A stretch of DNA of 64,000 nucleotides from Torreya grandis (lineage: Eukaryota; Streptophyta; Pinopsida; Cupressales; Taxaceae). Every line of letters begins with the position of its first letter. The stretch's first letter is position 1. Of the stretch, positions 38,950-51,741 are shown one piece after another. A program made the position numbers and the translations under genes. The DNA is taken from the NCBI GenBank assembly GCA_037957365.1, contig JARHVA010002128.1, positions 2,427,001 to 2,491,000 on the forward strand, given 5' to 3'. The notes beneath the pieces are model-generated. The model was not told the DNA's origin, did not search any database, and saw nothing but the letters and a program-made list of their open reading frames with translations.

Positions 38950-39511
38950 CTATTTTTTCTATTATCAAAGAGAATCTATTTTTAATAATTTTTAGTTTTA
39001 TAATAGAAGTAGTAGTTATTTTGTATTTCATTCTATGACCTTAATAGGTTCCCCTCATGAGAATGATCAAATATTATATACTATGACTTTTGGCCTCTTG
39101 TATGATGATCTCTACCCACCAATGAAGAGGATGTGGTGTTCTGTGTCAAACTAAGTAAATATTTATTATTGTTTTGTCATTTCCATTATTTGCTTCTATA
39201 GTATTTCTTCTTGTTTGTATTATATACTTTAATTCAAGCATATGCTTCTTTAATAGTCTGTGATGTTTGAAGATTCAAGCTATTTTATGAAATTTTAGGT
39301 CAATACTTTAAAGATATTGGCTCATCACCCTAGTTAGTTTATTTTAGTTTTATTTTTCATTTCCTTCTTATCCCTTTTCATCCCCAAATTAATTTGAAGA
39401 GCCATTTTCTAAAACCCTAAAGGTTGCTTTACAAACTGCATTTGAGTCCCACATCTGTAAAGCTTCACATAGAAGGATATTCACTTACAGTAAGAATTTT
39501 AGTCATCAACA
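38950..39511 (+). repeat. 3' LTR of G1, 5'-truncated
   Basis: Matches about 22836-23403 along its whole length (for example AAACTAAGTAAATATTTATT and CCCACATCT.TAAAGCTTC blocks) and ends CATCAACA at the target duplication AGACT (39512-39516). The U3 portion is missing. Confidence 0.88.
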
Positions 39512-39933
39512 AGACTTACACCCTTCATATATAGTCAAGTTTCTAAATGAGTGCATGGTCTTATGTGAGGTTTTAGATTTAAGAAACATTTCATGAGAAT
39601 CAAGTGAAGAGGATGCTTCAAGAGGATGAGAATGGTGTAATAAACCATGTTACAGCATCAAGTGGCACAAAAATGCACCAACAACCATCAAGGAATATAG
39701 GCTTCTCCTCAAATTGTACTAAGTTGAAATCAAAGTGATATTTAAGGGAGTTTATGATTAAGGATATGTTTCAAGAGAACCAGTCATATGAGTTTGTAAA
39801 AAATCACAAGGAAGACCTATAAAAAGAGAACTACATACACATTTAAGATCACCTAACAATGCATACCTATAGCCACTTAAAGTACAACCATACTTCAATT
39901 TGGTAACTAAAGAGAAAAAATATGGTATGTAAG
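39512..39933 (-). repeat. Family C repeat, inverted copy, piece 2
   Basis: Reverse complement of about 10969-11388. It connects the G1 right flank to the G2 left flank and ends with GTAAG (39929-39933), the G2 target duplication. Confidence 0.9.
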
Positions 39934-40835
39934 TATAAATGCTAGTTTTATATACCCTTTTGTATCAATGTGGTGTGTCATCATGTTATCCTTAATCTCT
40001 AACATAATAGTCCCATTCACAATTATTTGAAACAATTACATTAACCTCACCCATTTACCTTTACCACATGAGTTAATAGAGATAATTACTATAATAAAAT
40101 GTTAATTAACCTTGTTTTACTATCCCTAACCATAAAAATAAATTAAAAAAAAACCTCCCAACCTCCTAACAAACCCATCCCATGGTTTACACAACCTAAC
40201 AACTTAGACAACAGTTAAACCTATCTTTACCCCATAAAAACCCCTTTTGAATAGCTTAAATATCACCTCCACCCATTTTAGGTAAATTGATGTCAATTCT
40301 TCATGATCGATGCCGATCGCCCTAAAATGACATCAATCCATAAATATATAGTGAGCCTCCTCAGTTTGGGATACATGCATAATGCTTTTTTCACTCTAAA
40401 CCTCTACTATATTTTTTCTTGAAACCTATGTACATACATTTTAAACACTATGTCACCTTGTGGAACCTTTATTCATGCAACTATCAAGGGATTTCAAAGG
40501 TTTTTGAGCATAGTTTTATAGTCTTCCTTATTTGCATGTTTCCAAGCCATTCAAGGTTAGTATTTTATGTTTTAGATAAAGGTAAAAATAGGTTTTGATG
40601 GGATCCCGAAACCCAAGTACAAGGAATGAAAGATAAAGCTTCAACACCCACAGGCAGAACCTAAAAACTACTATAGAGAAGTAGAAAAAATAGGTTTTAT
40701 ATGGACCTGAAACCACCAGAGAGACCACTGGTCAAAACCCAAATTAAACATAGATCTGGCTACACCATAGATAGAAGATTACAAAAAGAAACCAGAGAAC
40801 AGGACCAAAAAACATAACCAACAAGAAGAACCAGA

Positions 40836-42428
40836 CTATTCTTCCAGTTCCAAAATCATTTTCACAATTTTTGTACCTTTCACAATAGTATCCTGAGTGG
40901 TAATTACTGCTAACTTGGCTCCCTCTAGTGTAGCCTTCTTTCTTGAGCTTTGTCTCATCCTTTTGCTAGGCCCCTCCAAAGATTTGGTCTCCTCGCTAGC
41001 TCTTTTTCCAATATTGGCAGCTGCAGCACATATGTTAGACGTTACTTCCTCCATTTTCGTTTTGTTCTCCTTAATGAGTTACCAAAGGTTATTCTCGTAA
41101 TCTTTGAGCTTGACTGGGATATCTCTTATCTATTTTTCCATGTTGTTAATTTTGTTCCATGCAACTTTCTGGTTATCTTCCATAATTTCCACTTTCCTTT
41201 TGAGGTCCTTAATCTCCTTACATATCCAAGAATCAAGTTGGAGAGAAGCCTCTACTTTGCATTTAACCCAACTCGTAGGTGTGTACATTCCATCTTTCTA
41301 CCTTTTCTCTCTCCATTCCTTAGAATTCTTATTGGGATTGTTCCCGCCTTCTTCAAAGTGATCCTCTTGGCCCCTTTGATAATGTTCTTTTGTTCCAATT
41401 TGAATTTCCATGTCCATTTCTTGATTGTCATCTTGAACTATATTTTCCCTTTCATTTCTTGAAACAGGGTCCTCTACAGGGCCATCCTGGACAATATCTT
41501 CCTCCGACACTTTCTGATTTTCCTCAGTTTCTTTACTATTTTCAGATTCCTCCTCTTTGCTGACTCCTTTCTCATTCTTCTCTTGACATTCTTCATCCTC
41601 ATTTGAATTTGTATTCCAGCTTTCAGTACCTTCTTCTTCCTCCAGATTTTCCTCCCTAGGTTTATCAATTCTCTCCCGCTCTGTATCTTCTTCCACATTC
41701 TGATTTTTGGCACTGGGGAACTTGATTTTGTCTTTCCCTTTTACAATTTCACTCTTTCCGCTCCCAAAATCCTTATTTTTCCCCTGGTTAGGGTTCTTAA
41801 CCATAGCTTTATTCTTGTAGTAGCCTTTGATTAACAGAATTAGGCCTTCATGCAGGATAGGACGTGTTTCCTTCTTCCTATGAGCAAATAAACTTTGGAC
41901 CAAAGAGAAGCATAGGTAAAAGGGAAAAGACAATCATACCTTGTGTCTAAAATGATTAAGGAAAACAAAGTGGAATTTATGCACTCTCTTGCTTCTTTCG
42001 TCTAGGATGAAATACTACCTTATACAGCATAAGACATCCCTCCATATCCCCTTAATCTATTCTAATTCATAGAAATCCCCATTCTTGACCAGCTTCTGCT
42101 CTTCCACATCTATCTTGGGGAACTTACAAAAGGCCTCATTCGAAATGTTTGTCTGCTTGGAGAATTTAAGTCCATCCGTAGGCAGCCCTGTAACCTCTGT
42201 TATAAAATCCTCAGTTAGGTTCACTGTGATACCATGCAAAGTGACCCTTTCATCAATCCAATTTTTGAAAAAAGTCATAGTGATATGCGGTTTTGACCCA
42301 TGTAGCCTTTCCATATAGTTCACGACTTTTCCTTTTTGTAGAATTCTCTAGACATCTTGTTTCTCTCTCCATTCATCACAGTTTTTGGGCTCCTACTTCC
42401 TTGGTTCTTCCTTCCTTTCACGAGCCAT
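40836..42428 (-). pseudogene. Second ORF of the LINE unit, about 531 codons, plant-mobile-domain-like start
   Basis: A single minus-strand frame from the ATG at 42428 to the stop at 40836 has about eight in-frame stops and no frameshift. It starts MARERKEEP, Lys/Glu-rich, then YMERLHGSKPHITMTFFKNW, then NLTEDFITEVTGLPTDG. That last segment resembles the start of the plant mobile domain (T.eD...l.GLP..G), which is my inference. Later come PILHEGLILLIKGYYKNK, a 150-residue Glu/Asn/Lys-rich acidic stretch, a short coiled-coil-like segment and a basic tail (KRMRQSSRKK). It begins about 190 bp after the LINE ORF2 stop. It could be a third LINE ORF, a 3' transduced gene or a captured host exon. I do not recognise the full protein. 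Confidence 0.75.
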
Positions 42429-42619
42429 ACTCATCTCCTTTGAAACCTAGTCGCTATGAACTTTACAATGATCCCACCTGCTGCCAATTTGATTTGAAAG
42501 TTAGCTTTGTTTGGGCACGTTCAAGATCCGCTTCTCACTCTCAAGAGCCTTCCTCTTTAATGATTATAGACCTATCCCCGCAAAGCCACTCCTCCTACTC
42601 ATTATATTTCTATTAAAAT

Positions 42620-43815
42620 CTAATCTTTCCTTCCTTTGCATGAGTTACATCATGAAGAATGAGCGCCCTCAGTTCCACATTCTTTTCTAATGTTTCCTGC
42701 CACCTTACTTTTTGTCCTGTCCAGATTGCACAGTTTGCTAACCAATCTGCAACTCCATTGGCTTCACGATAGGTGTGGTTATAGTCACTTTCTCAAATTT
42801 TTTATTAAGGTTTTCATCTCCATTACCATAGCCTCTATAGTCCAAGACACAGTATTTTTATTGTTAAGAATATTTATGATGTTCAATGAGTCCCCTTCTA
42901 GCCACAATTTGGGATATCCTGAATCCATAGCTATTTTAATGGTCTGAAGGGCAGCACTAGCTTCGGCAATGTGGCAATTCGATTTACCGATGGGGATTGC
43001 AACATCGTCAATAACCTTTCCCGTATGGTTTCTCAAGACTCCACCACAACCTGCATTCCCTAGATTCCCTTTAGCAGCTCCATCAAAGTTTCCTTTAATC
43101 CACCCTTGAGGGGGAGCATTCCATGTAACTCCTAATCTGGGATTATCAGGTTTACCTTTAGAATTTTCTGTACTTAAGGGATTATCCACTTGGAGAGTTG
43201 AGCTTGGATTCTTTTGTGATAAAAAATTCTCCTTAATAGCTCTAATGATGTTCTATCCTACCACCCATCCAAGGAGTTCTTTATTTCTAAAAATTCGGTT
43301 ATTTCTTTCCTTCCATATTCCCCACCAAATATGGGGAAGAGTAAGTTTCCATAAAAAATTACTTCAGAATTCTTGGAGGCGTAGTACCAGCTTTTAAGAG
43401 ATAATTCCATGTTTTTATGATGGATCCATGCGATGCCCCATAGATTGAGGATCTCTTTCCAGACTAGTTATGTAAAAGAACAGTTTACCAACAAATGATC
43501 TCTATCTTCAAGGCCCTTCTTACAAAGAATACACCTGTTCATAATATATATTCCTCTTTTCTGTAAATTGTCCAAAGTTAAGATTTTGTTTTGGAGAAGG
43601 GTCCAGAAAAAGATTTTGATTTTAGGGATGAGCCCCTTGATCCAGGCCTTCATCCACAGCGGTTTGTTGCCATTTCCGTTTGAAGTGAAAATGGAAGAAA
43701 CTTTAAACTGTTCGCTTGGCTCATTGTGCCAAAAAATCTTATCTTCAAGATTAGGGTATAGAGATATAACATTTAGGGATAGTTGAATATCCTTGAAATC
43801 TATATCTTCAAGAAT
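42620..43815 (-). pseudogene. LINE ORF2 C-terminus: zinc-binding domain and RNase H
   Basis: Enters with an RT-linked zinc-binding domain: MKAWIKGLIPKIKIFFWTLL and CILCKKGLEDRDHLLVNC (43468-43653). After a frameshift comes a plant LINE RNase H: WIKGNFDGAAKG (first Asp), CHIAEASAALQ (Glu), LWLEGDSLN (second Asp), open at 42785-43189. A second frameshift leads to YREANGVADWLANCA with the last Asp, and the frame stops near 42620. The RT core and endonuclease are absent by 5' truncation. Confidence 0.93.
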
Positions 43816-44703
43816 GGTTAGTATTTTATGTTAATTCATTCATATTTAAATATTTCTATATTTTGTACCTTTGTGTCAACATTTCCATTCAATTTTCATC
43901 ATTTTATCAATTTTACAAGTTGTTATTATTACTTTTTTTATAGTTTAGCATTTTTACTTAGAATCGATGACAATCCATCTAAATTGATTTCAGTCCTATA
44001 GGATCATCATCGATCCCTGCTAAACTATTAAAATAGCCTTGAAGTCTATTTTCATAACATTCATAGTCCTAAAAACCTATTAAATCCTGCATGATATATT
44101 TTAAAAATATGTCTTTCACATGTAGATGAATATGCTTAGATTAGCACATGATATTGTTAGCATATTTGATCTCCCCATTGTCCAACAACCTTTGGTCACT
44201 AATCAAAGTGGCATTGCATTTAAATTAGGTCTTTGTACTATGGTTTTCACACCTAATCAAGAAATCATAAATGAATAATTGGTTGTAATTTAAGAATACG
44301 TTGATGTAGCTACTAAATTTTGAGATGATTACTTTGATCATCTTAATCTTGTTGTAGATTACACATCTTTATTTTTATCTATTTGCATCCTATCCTTATA
44401 TATCTTTGTAATTTCATGTTTAATTATAAAGTTGAGTGTTAAACATGGCCTAACATCCACCTAAGGAAGCATATCACTTCTTGGAATTGGTTTCTTACCA
44501 AGCAGCCCATTCATCTTTCTATTAATCAATTTTATGTTAGTGTGATTTTTAGGTTATTCCTCCCCAGCCAAAGAGGAATTCTCACAAGTTTGATCAATGG
44601 TGTGCAACTGATATCCATCTCTAGGTAATATTAAAAACCCTACATTTAATTTTTTATTAGCTAATTAGATCATAATGAAAAAATTAAAAAAATTACTAAA
44701 ACA

Positions 44704-44730
44704 TTTAGACACTCCTGACCGAACCGAGGT
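44704..44730 (+). promoter_or_regulatory. Candidate primer-binding site of G2, decayed
   Basis: Sequence directly after the 5' LTR reads TTTAGACACTCCTGACCG, then an ACCGAGG block. It resembles the TTTGGCGACTCC type of plant gypsy primer site with substitutions. The primer tRNA cannot be fixed. Confidence 0.35.
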
Positions 44731-45477
44731 CTCATCTTTTGTTTTAAAATTCAAAATTATTTAATTTTATTTCTTTCTATTTCTTATTGTGAATTCATCC
44801 AAAGAACATTAAGTTTGAATTTTATTTCCTTTTTAACGTTAAAATAAATTTCACTCATTTTTTTCCTACTTAATAATTCACATATAATAATCTAAGTGGT
44901 AAATTCCTCATAGTCATCACTCCTTCACACATAAGCCAAATCATAGTCACAATAAACACATTTAAACACTTGACATATGGAAATTGACAAAGATTTCATC
45001 ACCTCACAGAAACCTTTTCTATGGTGATCCCACTTAGGTTTAACCACCAATGGGAGGACCAACTTAGTTCTCTAGCTAAATATAATCTCTAGACTATTGA
45101 TATGTCTTGGCTAAGCACCTGCACTAGCTATGGGATTGTGATGTGAGGGGAGTAAGTCCAAAGTATCAAGACATGTATTGATACCAATATAGATTTACTT
45201 TGAGAACCAAAAGAAAACACCCAAAACTATCCTTAGATTACCATTTCTTAGGACCCTCATTATCCTTTTTATTTATTTCTTTTCATATCTTAAAGTTAAA
45301 AAGTTAAAAATAGATAAAAAGTTTTTGTGACAACTTTAGTTTATGCATCTTTCATCCACAATTAAAAGTGAGATAATTCAAAAATAAATTATTGGTTTTG
45401 CTTTTCTTTTATATCTCATGGTTTTGACTAGGCAACAATCATAGAAATAATATAAAGTAGGTGTTACATCCTCTCCT
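44731..45477. other. G2 leader, non-coding
   Basis: AT-rich stretch between primer site and the first gag-like frame. No promoter or RNA gene recognised. Confidence 0.5.
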
Positions 45478-47240
45478 ATGGAACATACACCTAGCTCCTC
45501 ATGTACCCCTGAGTCCTTTGAGAATATTGTGTTCTTACACTTTTATTCTCAAGGAGATCCTTCCTTTATGAAAATATTAGACAATAACCCTATTGCTCTC
45601 AATTACTACCTTAGTAATCAAGCAATAAATATTCCTCCTTCCCCCATACCCAATATTCTTGATATTTATATGGGATGCCTTTTGAGGGAATTGAGTAAAT
45701 CAAAAGATTTACCATAACCATGGTATCTTTTTTTACTGGCTCTCTTCCATCTAGCTCTAATAATCAAATGATACAACCTTTAGGAAGCCAATAACATGTA
45801 CTATCTACCAATTCTCCAACCCAAAGTTCTTATACCACTCAGCCTATATCCATTATTCCTCCCCAAATATTAGTAGTATCAATCCCTATAAGTCTCCCAC
45901 CTATCAAAATGAGTCTAGCATACAGTTCACAAGCTCTACAACTTACACAAGAAATCCCTCCAATGCAATTTCCCTAGTAGTATTTCTCTATAACTACTCA
46001 ATATATGGCTCCATTACAGTCATTGGGGACCACTTATTTACAATCTTCCACATAATAGAATATTCCACTACACATCCCATAGTATGTGGTGGCATCCCAA
46101 CCCATTATGTCCACTACAGTTGGATACCCTTCCTCACAACCCTTATCTACTCTTTAGCAAGGTGTCTTAGGGAATGTACCTTAGAATAATCCCCACATAG
46201 ACCTCATAAAAATCCTTATGAATAGGATGGATAATTTGGAAACCTCCACCTCTGAACATAATACTATGCTCATGTATGAGAAAATTTATAAGGAGCTTAT
46301 CCACACGTTTGTTCCTATCTAACCGTATCCCTCACAATGGGAACTTCCCAAGTTTATTAATTTTTAGAATAAGGAAGATCCCTAGTAGAATATTAGAGCC
46401 TTTTTACACACATGTTACCTTATAGCACATGATGATGTATTACTACTTAGGACATTTCCCATGTTACTAGCAGGAGCTACATTAGATTGGTACAACTCCA
46501 TCCCTTAGCATTCACTCTTTTCCTTTGGGAAATTATCCCAAATTTTCTTAGAACACTTATTGATCAACATTGATCAAAAATTGAGTATCATGGATTTATA
46601 TGCCATTCAATAATTTGAAAATGAATCCATATCAAACATTATATCTCATTGACATAGCCTAATCAACCAATTAACCTTTTCCTTGACACATCCTAAATTA
46701 ATTAAATTGTTTTCATGATCTTACACAAAATATATCTCATCCATGTTACAAATTCAAAGATTTAAAACTTCTGATGAAGCCTTTACCATGGCATGTAAAC
46801 TCAAAATTCAGGGCATTAAAGAGGGAAAAATTAAGTTACATAATAAAAACTTCAAACCAGACCCCACAAAAAGCAATAACAATAATCCTAAACCAAAAAG
46901 GATAGTAAATGCTATTATTTTAAAAAATTCTTCCCCTCCAACACCTAATCAATCAAGACCATCCACTTCTCAAAACAACCACCCAAGGGCCTTACTCATT
47001 TTCCCCCTAAGAAATATACCCCTTTAGGAGAATGTTATACTTCTATATTGGATAAAATCCTACAAGCAAATGTTATTGAGCTCCCTCTAATTAGACTAGT
47101 CAATGATATGCATCCTAACCCACTTAGTATAAAGAGTATGAAATTTTTACCTATCACAGGGTAATAGGACATGACATAGAATAATGTCAATCCTTTAAAT
47201 GAATGATACAAAGCTACATCAATAAGGGGGACCTTCATTT
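45478..47240 (+). pseudogene. G2 gag
   Basis: An open N-terminal stretch (45478-45717) and a Pro/Ser/Gln-rich segment lead into the retrotransposon Gag domain at about 46218-46740. Recognisable parts are NIRAFLHTCYLIAHDDVLLL, ATLDWYNSIP, IQ-FENESISNIISH and INQLTFSLTHP. An open C-terminal part follows (46743-47027), with a Lys-rich and Asn/Pro-rich spacer. The tail contains SILDKILQANVIELP. There are several stops and at least two frameshifts. The zinc knuckle was not found. Confidence 0.85.
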
Positions 47241-48865
47241 AAATAATACAAATGCTCCTCCCAACCAATCTTTAGATATTTCCAAGCAGCCATTTCCAAA
47301 CCATCCATCCACATAAAACACAATCCAAGCTAACCCTAGAGAAACACAAAATTTAGGCTACACATATGATTGACACAATCTATGATTAATTATTGCTTAA
47401 ATAAACTCCAGAGTAATTTCCAATATTGGATCTCCTCATGAGAGATGATTTTGATGTAATTCAACTTGAAATTATCAAAACAACTCCCAAAACCTCTATA
47501 GATCTCTTGAATCTCATTACATGGGATCATTCACATGAGAGATCCCCTTCATCTTCCTAAACTGAATCTCATAAAAAGGAAAATGAAACCCCTCCTTGAG
47601 ATATCATAGATAAACATCCTAATAATTCAAGAGTCAAACCTTCCACCCCTTTAGTCCCTGGCAAACCTATTTCTAATATAGTAGGATCTTATCAATTCAC
47701 TCGATAACAAGACCATTTGAAATCATCCTCTATCACAATACCTCCTTACCCCAAAACTACTAAAGGAAAGGGTAAATCTTTTATCATTAATAATTGGGAT
47801 AATTATCTTGGTATTCCATCAAAGAAAGCCTTATCCCATTCCCAAGTCAAGGTCAATCTTTTTTAGATGTCAGAAGACAAAAACCTTAGTTTGAATACCC
47901 CTTATTTTTTGAACACATGAAAGAGTAAAGGACCAACCCCTTTTTTATCATCTTTATCATCTATTTTAGGTCCTCATCTATCTTCCAAAATGATTATCCC
48001 TGTCATAGGTTATTTCATTCAAACACATTGGAAAATGCAAAGTCTCCCTCTATTATTAAACACACCTCCATATTGATATCCACCATATTCTGCTAAAGGA
48101 CCATTAGATAATTTTTTTTTTAAAAGTTCCTAAGGTCATCCCTACTATAAAATCTAAAAATCAAAACAAAATGATCAATAATTTTCCAAGAGAGATTTCC
48201 CAACATATTATAAGACCAAAAAACAACCCTTTAAAAGGATCTTACATTGTAATCTTAAAAAAATTATTGGATACATCCCTCATGATGATACCACCTATAC
48301 ATCCCATCAACATTCACCTCCAAATACCTATTTGGTATAGGAATTGGGATATATGCACGTATCATAGAGTACCTAAACATGATTAAAAAATTGTAATGCC
48401 CTTAATGCTGTAATCTAGAAACTAATCCAGGATGATGATCTATTAATTTATGATCTAAATAATAAAAATCCTAATTAAAAAGTCACCATCCCAAATATTC
48501 CATCCATCTATAATCTTGCTAATATTATAAGTGATAAAGTGTCAATGGCTTCTTTGTACCCTCCATTATTACACATCAATGTTGTCCATGTAGCCACTTG
48601 CTCTCAAAATCAAAATCCTAATAAATCCAAAATTTCAATTATAGGTGCCTCTACCCATAATATACCTAAATTATCTAGACAAAATACTAAAGTATCTATT
48701 ATAGGAACTACCTCGATCGAAGCCAATGAGCTGGTACAAATCTCCATATTAAAATAACTCCATTAAATGATTGTAAAAATGTCATCATTTATCAAAAACT
48801 CTCCACACCATGACAAGAAATGATAGAAGTGCTCTAGGCTATTGAAGTCCAACCAAATGAGCCTC
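47241..48865 (+). other. G2 gag-protease spacer with coding traces
   Basis: Pro/Ser/Lys/Asn-rich decayed coding (open pieces 48171-48386 and 48539-48757). The composition and position fit the long unstructured linker before protease in Tat-like elements. No domain recognised. Confidence 0.5.
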
Positions 48866-49260
48866 AACCATTTTTAGTATTTTTAGGGGCCCTCTAAATG
48901 GTGTTAGCTATTAGTTTCACTGAGTTTGAGGTCATTCCTTTATCACCTGAAGACTAAGATCCCACACTTTTCATCACAACTCAAATAAATCAAACTTAGA
49001 TTAAAAGAGTTATGATTGATAATGGGTCTAGTATCAATATTATTTCTTCATATGCTTTTTAATAATTACAACTACCAAAAACCATTGTTTCCTAATCTCC
49101 AACAATTCTCCATGTATTCAATGACATGGTAGCACTCACAATAGGAATAGTTGTCCTTATTTTTGTAGGTTTTTACACCCTCTACAAACTCTTTTATGTC
49201 ATAAAAGGGACATTACAATATAACATTTTCTTAAGATGACCATGGATTCATGCGATGTGA
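48866..49260 (+). pseudogene. G2 aspartic protease
   Basis: KRVMIDNGSSINIISSYAF contains the active site as D-N-G (49018-49026), a form common in this type of plant gypsy protease. It is followed by an IGIVVLIFVGFYTLYKLFYV segment, NIFLR-PWIHAM and an HQCIKFEHEF block that normally closes the domain. A few stops interrupt it. Confidence 0.85.
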
Positions 49261-50380
49261 TGTATCTCCTCCACCATCCATCAGTGCATTAAGTTTGAAC
49301 ATGAATTCTAGGTCCATAACATCCCCACTCATCCTCATCCTTTCAAATCATGTAACTACACTTTTTTACCACGTTATGTCATAATACCCTCACCTAACAC
49401 AGTCCCATCTTCATCTTCTAATCAAGCCTCGACTAGCATGACTATTCCCACTTCAAACTTACCAACTCATGAGTCCATTGATTTCATGATGTAGCATCTT
49501 TAAATGGGTTAATACTAACTATTAACCCTTAACATGTTACCTACTCCTAGGTAATATGATTGTCCTAACAAGAAGCTCATGTATTTACCCAACCTAGGCA
49601 ACCTCATCCCATTTGGTCCACCTTTCTTATGCACCGATTTGATAATATGGTGGAATCAATCAAACCACCTCATGACTTAACAATGACACCCATGCTAAAC
49701 CATTTACATCTAATTTCTTATTTCTCAATAAACCCTAGTTCACACAAACCTACCTTTATCATTGTGCCTAGAAGGGATTTGACATGGGTAGATATGAGCA
49801 AGGCCCTCATGACATTGCATTAGGAGATTTCAAAAAACCACTTAAAAAACATGGCTTAGGCTTTAAGAGATATTTTAAATACTCTCTCGAACCCATACTT
49901 CTACCATTTTTGGAAGATGAAGAGAAATCATCATCATCTAATACCTCTTCCTTGACTATTGACACTATATCCATCCCTTCTAAATTTTTTTTAGTCAATT
50001 CTATCTCTATAGAACCCCTCATCTTTCACCATGGTGGTGAGACCTAAATTATGCCTTTATTATATCCTTAGCTAGTAAGACATGATACAATAACCATCCA
50101 TGTTCTTTAGTATCAGGATGATGAGTCAATCTTGACTCATCTTGGTACTAAAAAGTCTTATCTACGTAATTCTCTTCCATCCAAAACATATATCTTATTA
50201 AATGAATCCAGTAATGATATTAATATTGGGTCTTAAGAAACCTCAAGGATTGTTAAAATTAGAAAATCCTTGGATCTTTAGGAAAACTAGGATTTTACCA
50301 CTTCTTATCATATTGTAGTGAGGCTTTTGCCTAGTCTTATAGGGATATGTTTGGTATTGACCTTGTAATAGTTATCCATA
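49261..50380 (+). other. G2 protease-RT linker
   Basis: Decayed coding without a catalytic domain; open pieces 49629-49823 and 49784-50047. Its last part, IHNIITFHDAKMIKQKIYKM, is the usual approach to RT in this group. Confidence 0.5.
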
Positions 50381-51130
50381 ATATCATCACCTTTCATGAT
50401 GCTAAGATGATAAAACAAAAGATCTATAAAATGCATCCCCACATCACACTCTTGATAAAAGAGGAATTGAAGTGCCTCTTATTTTCTAACTTGATTCAAT
50501 CCATTGATTATCCTTAGTGGATGTCCAACATCATTCTAATCATTAATCCTATAAGGGGACTTCACATTTGGACTGAATTTCATGATTTAAATCTTGCTTG
50601 TCTAAAATATGATTTCCCTCTCCCTAACATTAACCAATTAGTAGACCTAACAACTGGCCATGAAATGTTATCCCTTATAGATGGTTTTTCTAGTTATAAT
50701 CAAATACTTATTACACTATAAGATCAACATAAAACTACATTTATTACTCCTTGGGGGACCTTCTACTACCATGTTATTCCCGTTGGCCTAAAAAATATAA
50801 GAGCCACCTATCAGCGGGCCATGAATTATATATTTCATGACATAATCCACAAAATTGCTGAAGTCTATGTAGATGATCTCCTTACAATTCAAAATTCCAT
50901 AAGGATCACTTATCCATACTTAAGGTTATCTTCGATTGTTTTCTCTAGTATCATGTGCATCTAAATCCAAAAAAGTGCATTTTTGGTGTCTTGATGGGTA
51001 AACTTATAGGCTTCATTATTTCTATTTGAGGAATAGAAGTGGATCCTACTAAAATCAAGGCCATTATAGAAATACCTCCTCCATCAAATCTTAAGAAATT
51101 ATGTAGTTTACAAGGCAAGCTTCAATCTAT
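50381..51130 (+). pseudogene. G2 reverse transcriptase
   Basis: Blocks in order: LIKEELKCLLFSNLIQSIDY, FHDLNLACLKYDFPLPNINQ, MLSLIDGFSSYNQI, TPWGTFYYHVIPVGLKN, ATYQRAMNYIF and AEVYVDDLLT. The catalytic YVDD is intact at 50866-50877. The frame is held through RT, with few stops, then is lost after about 50900 and regained at 51039 (MDPTKIKAI). It is better preserved than the RT of G1. Confidence 0.93.
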
Positions 51131-51600
51131 CCATCATTTTATATTCCATCTCTTTGATCAGTTTCAACCTTTCCACCATTTATTAAAGAAGGATAGCCAC
51201 TTTGCATGGGATTATAATTATCAAGAAGCCTTTAATGCACTCAAAGACTATCTTTTATCTCCTCCAATCCGCACTCCACCTAAGGAGGGGCAACCTTTCT
51301 TCCTTTATCTATCAACTACTAACCATGATCTAGGTGGTATGTTTTCCCATCAAGATGAGAATCACAAGGAATAGGCTTTATATAAGTCATACCCTTGTAG
51401 AATAAGAAACACATTATTCACATATTAAAAAACTATGCCTAGCATTGGTCCTTATAGCCTCTAAGCTTTGCCATTACCTACTTAACCACAAGAGATACAT
51501 AATGATGACTATTGACCCCCTTAATTTCATGCATTCTAATCCTTATCAATATCAATGAATGGCCAGATGGATCATTATTTTAGCTAAGTTTGATCTATAA
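51131..51600 (+). pseudogene. G2 RT-linked RNase H
   Basis: YQEAFNALKDYLLSPPIRTP, then PFFLYLSTTNHDLGGMF, where the first catalytic Asp is Ser, a degeneration normal for the first RNase H of Tat elements. The following KLCLALVLIASKLCHYL and ARWIIILAKFDL segments are consistent. Confidence 0.8.
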
Positions 51601-51741
51601 TTTATCCATCAAAATTTTGTTAAAAGATAGATTATTACTGATCAGTTGGATACAACACCTCTTAGTGATAACTGACTGATCAATTATGAATTTCTTGATG
51701 AATCTATTGTATCCACTTCCCAATTAGTCTTATAATATCAA

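Larger units (their letters stand above)
21949..39511 (+). mobile_element. Ty3/gypsy element G1 (Tat-like), decayed and itself interrupted
   Basis: Inserted into the inverted C repeat. Left and right flanks are GGAAT (21944-21948) and AGACT (39512-39516), and the empty site in the intact C copy reads GGAGT on the same strand, so both copies of the duplication have mutated. Order seen on the plus strand: 5' LTR, primer-binding site, decayed gag region, protease, RNase H, RT, second RNase H, integrase, about 8 kb of further sequence, and a 3' LTR lacking its 5' part. The pattern protease - RNase H - RT - RNase H - integrase and the sequence style point to the Tat group of plant Ty3/gypsy elements (inference). 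A solo LTR interrupts the integrase. No protein is intact. Confidence 0.85.
40572..43815 (-). mobile_element. LINE (L1-type non-LTR element), 5'-truncated, with an extra downstream ORF
   Basis: 3244 bp between two perfect 17-bp copies of GGTTAGTATTTTATGTT (40555-40571 and 43816-43832). The G2 3' LTR carries the same site once, with one change, at 58953-58969. On the minus strand it starts within the zinc-binding part of the RT protein, contains the RNase H, then a second ORF, and ends CTAAAA, a short A-tail. The long duplication, 5' truncation and A-rich end are classic target-primed LINE features. Because the duplication encloses everything, both ORFs were on one transcript. Confidence 0.93.
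39934..44703 (+). repeat. 5' LTR of G2, split by the LINE
   Basis: Pieces 39934-40571 and 43833-44703 match 58321-58969 and 58970-59849 in order, giving an LTR of about 1509 bp against 1529 bp for the 3' copy. The motif ATCGATGCCGATC (40307-40319) and its decayed relatives near 40279 and 43972 lie inside. Confidence 0.92.

Noticed and set aside
40897..42616. Several plus-strand open frames opposite the LINE ORF
   Set aside because: They are shadows of the frame-preserved minus-strand ORF and its acidic low-complexity region.
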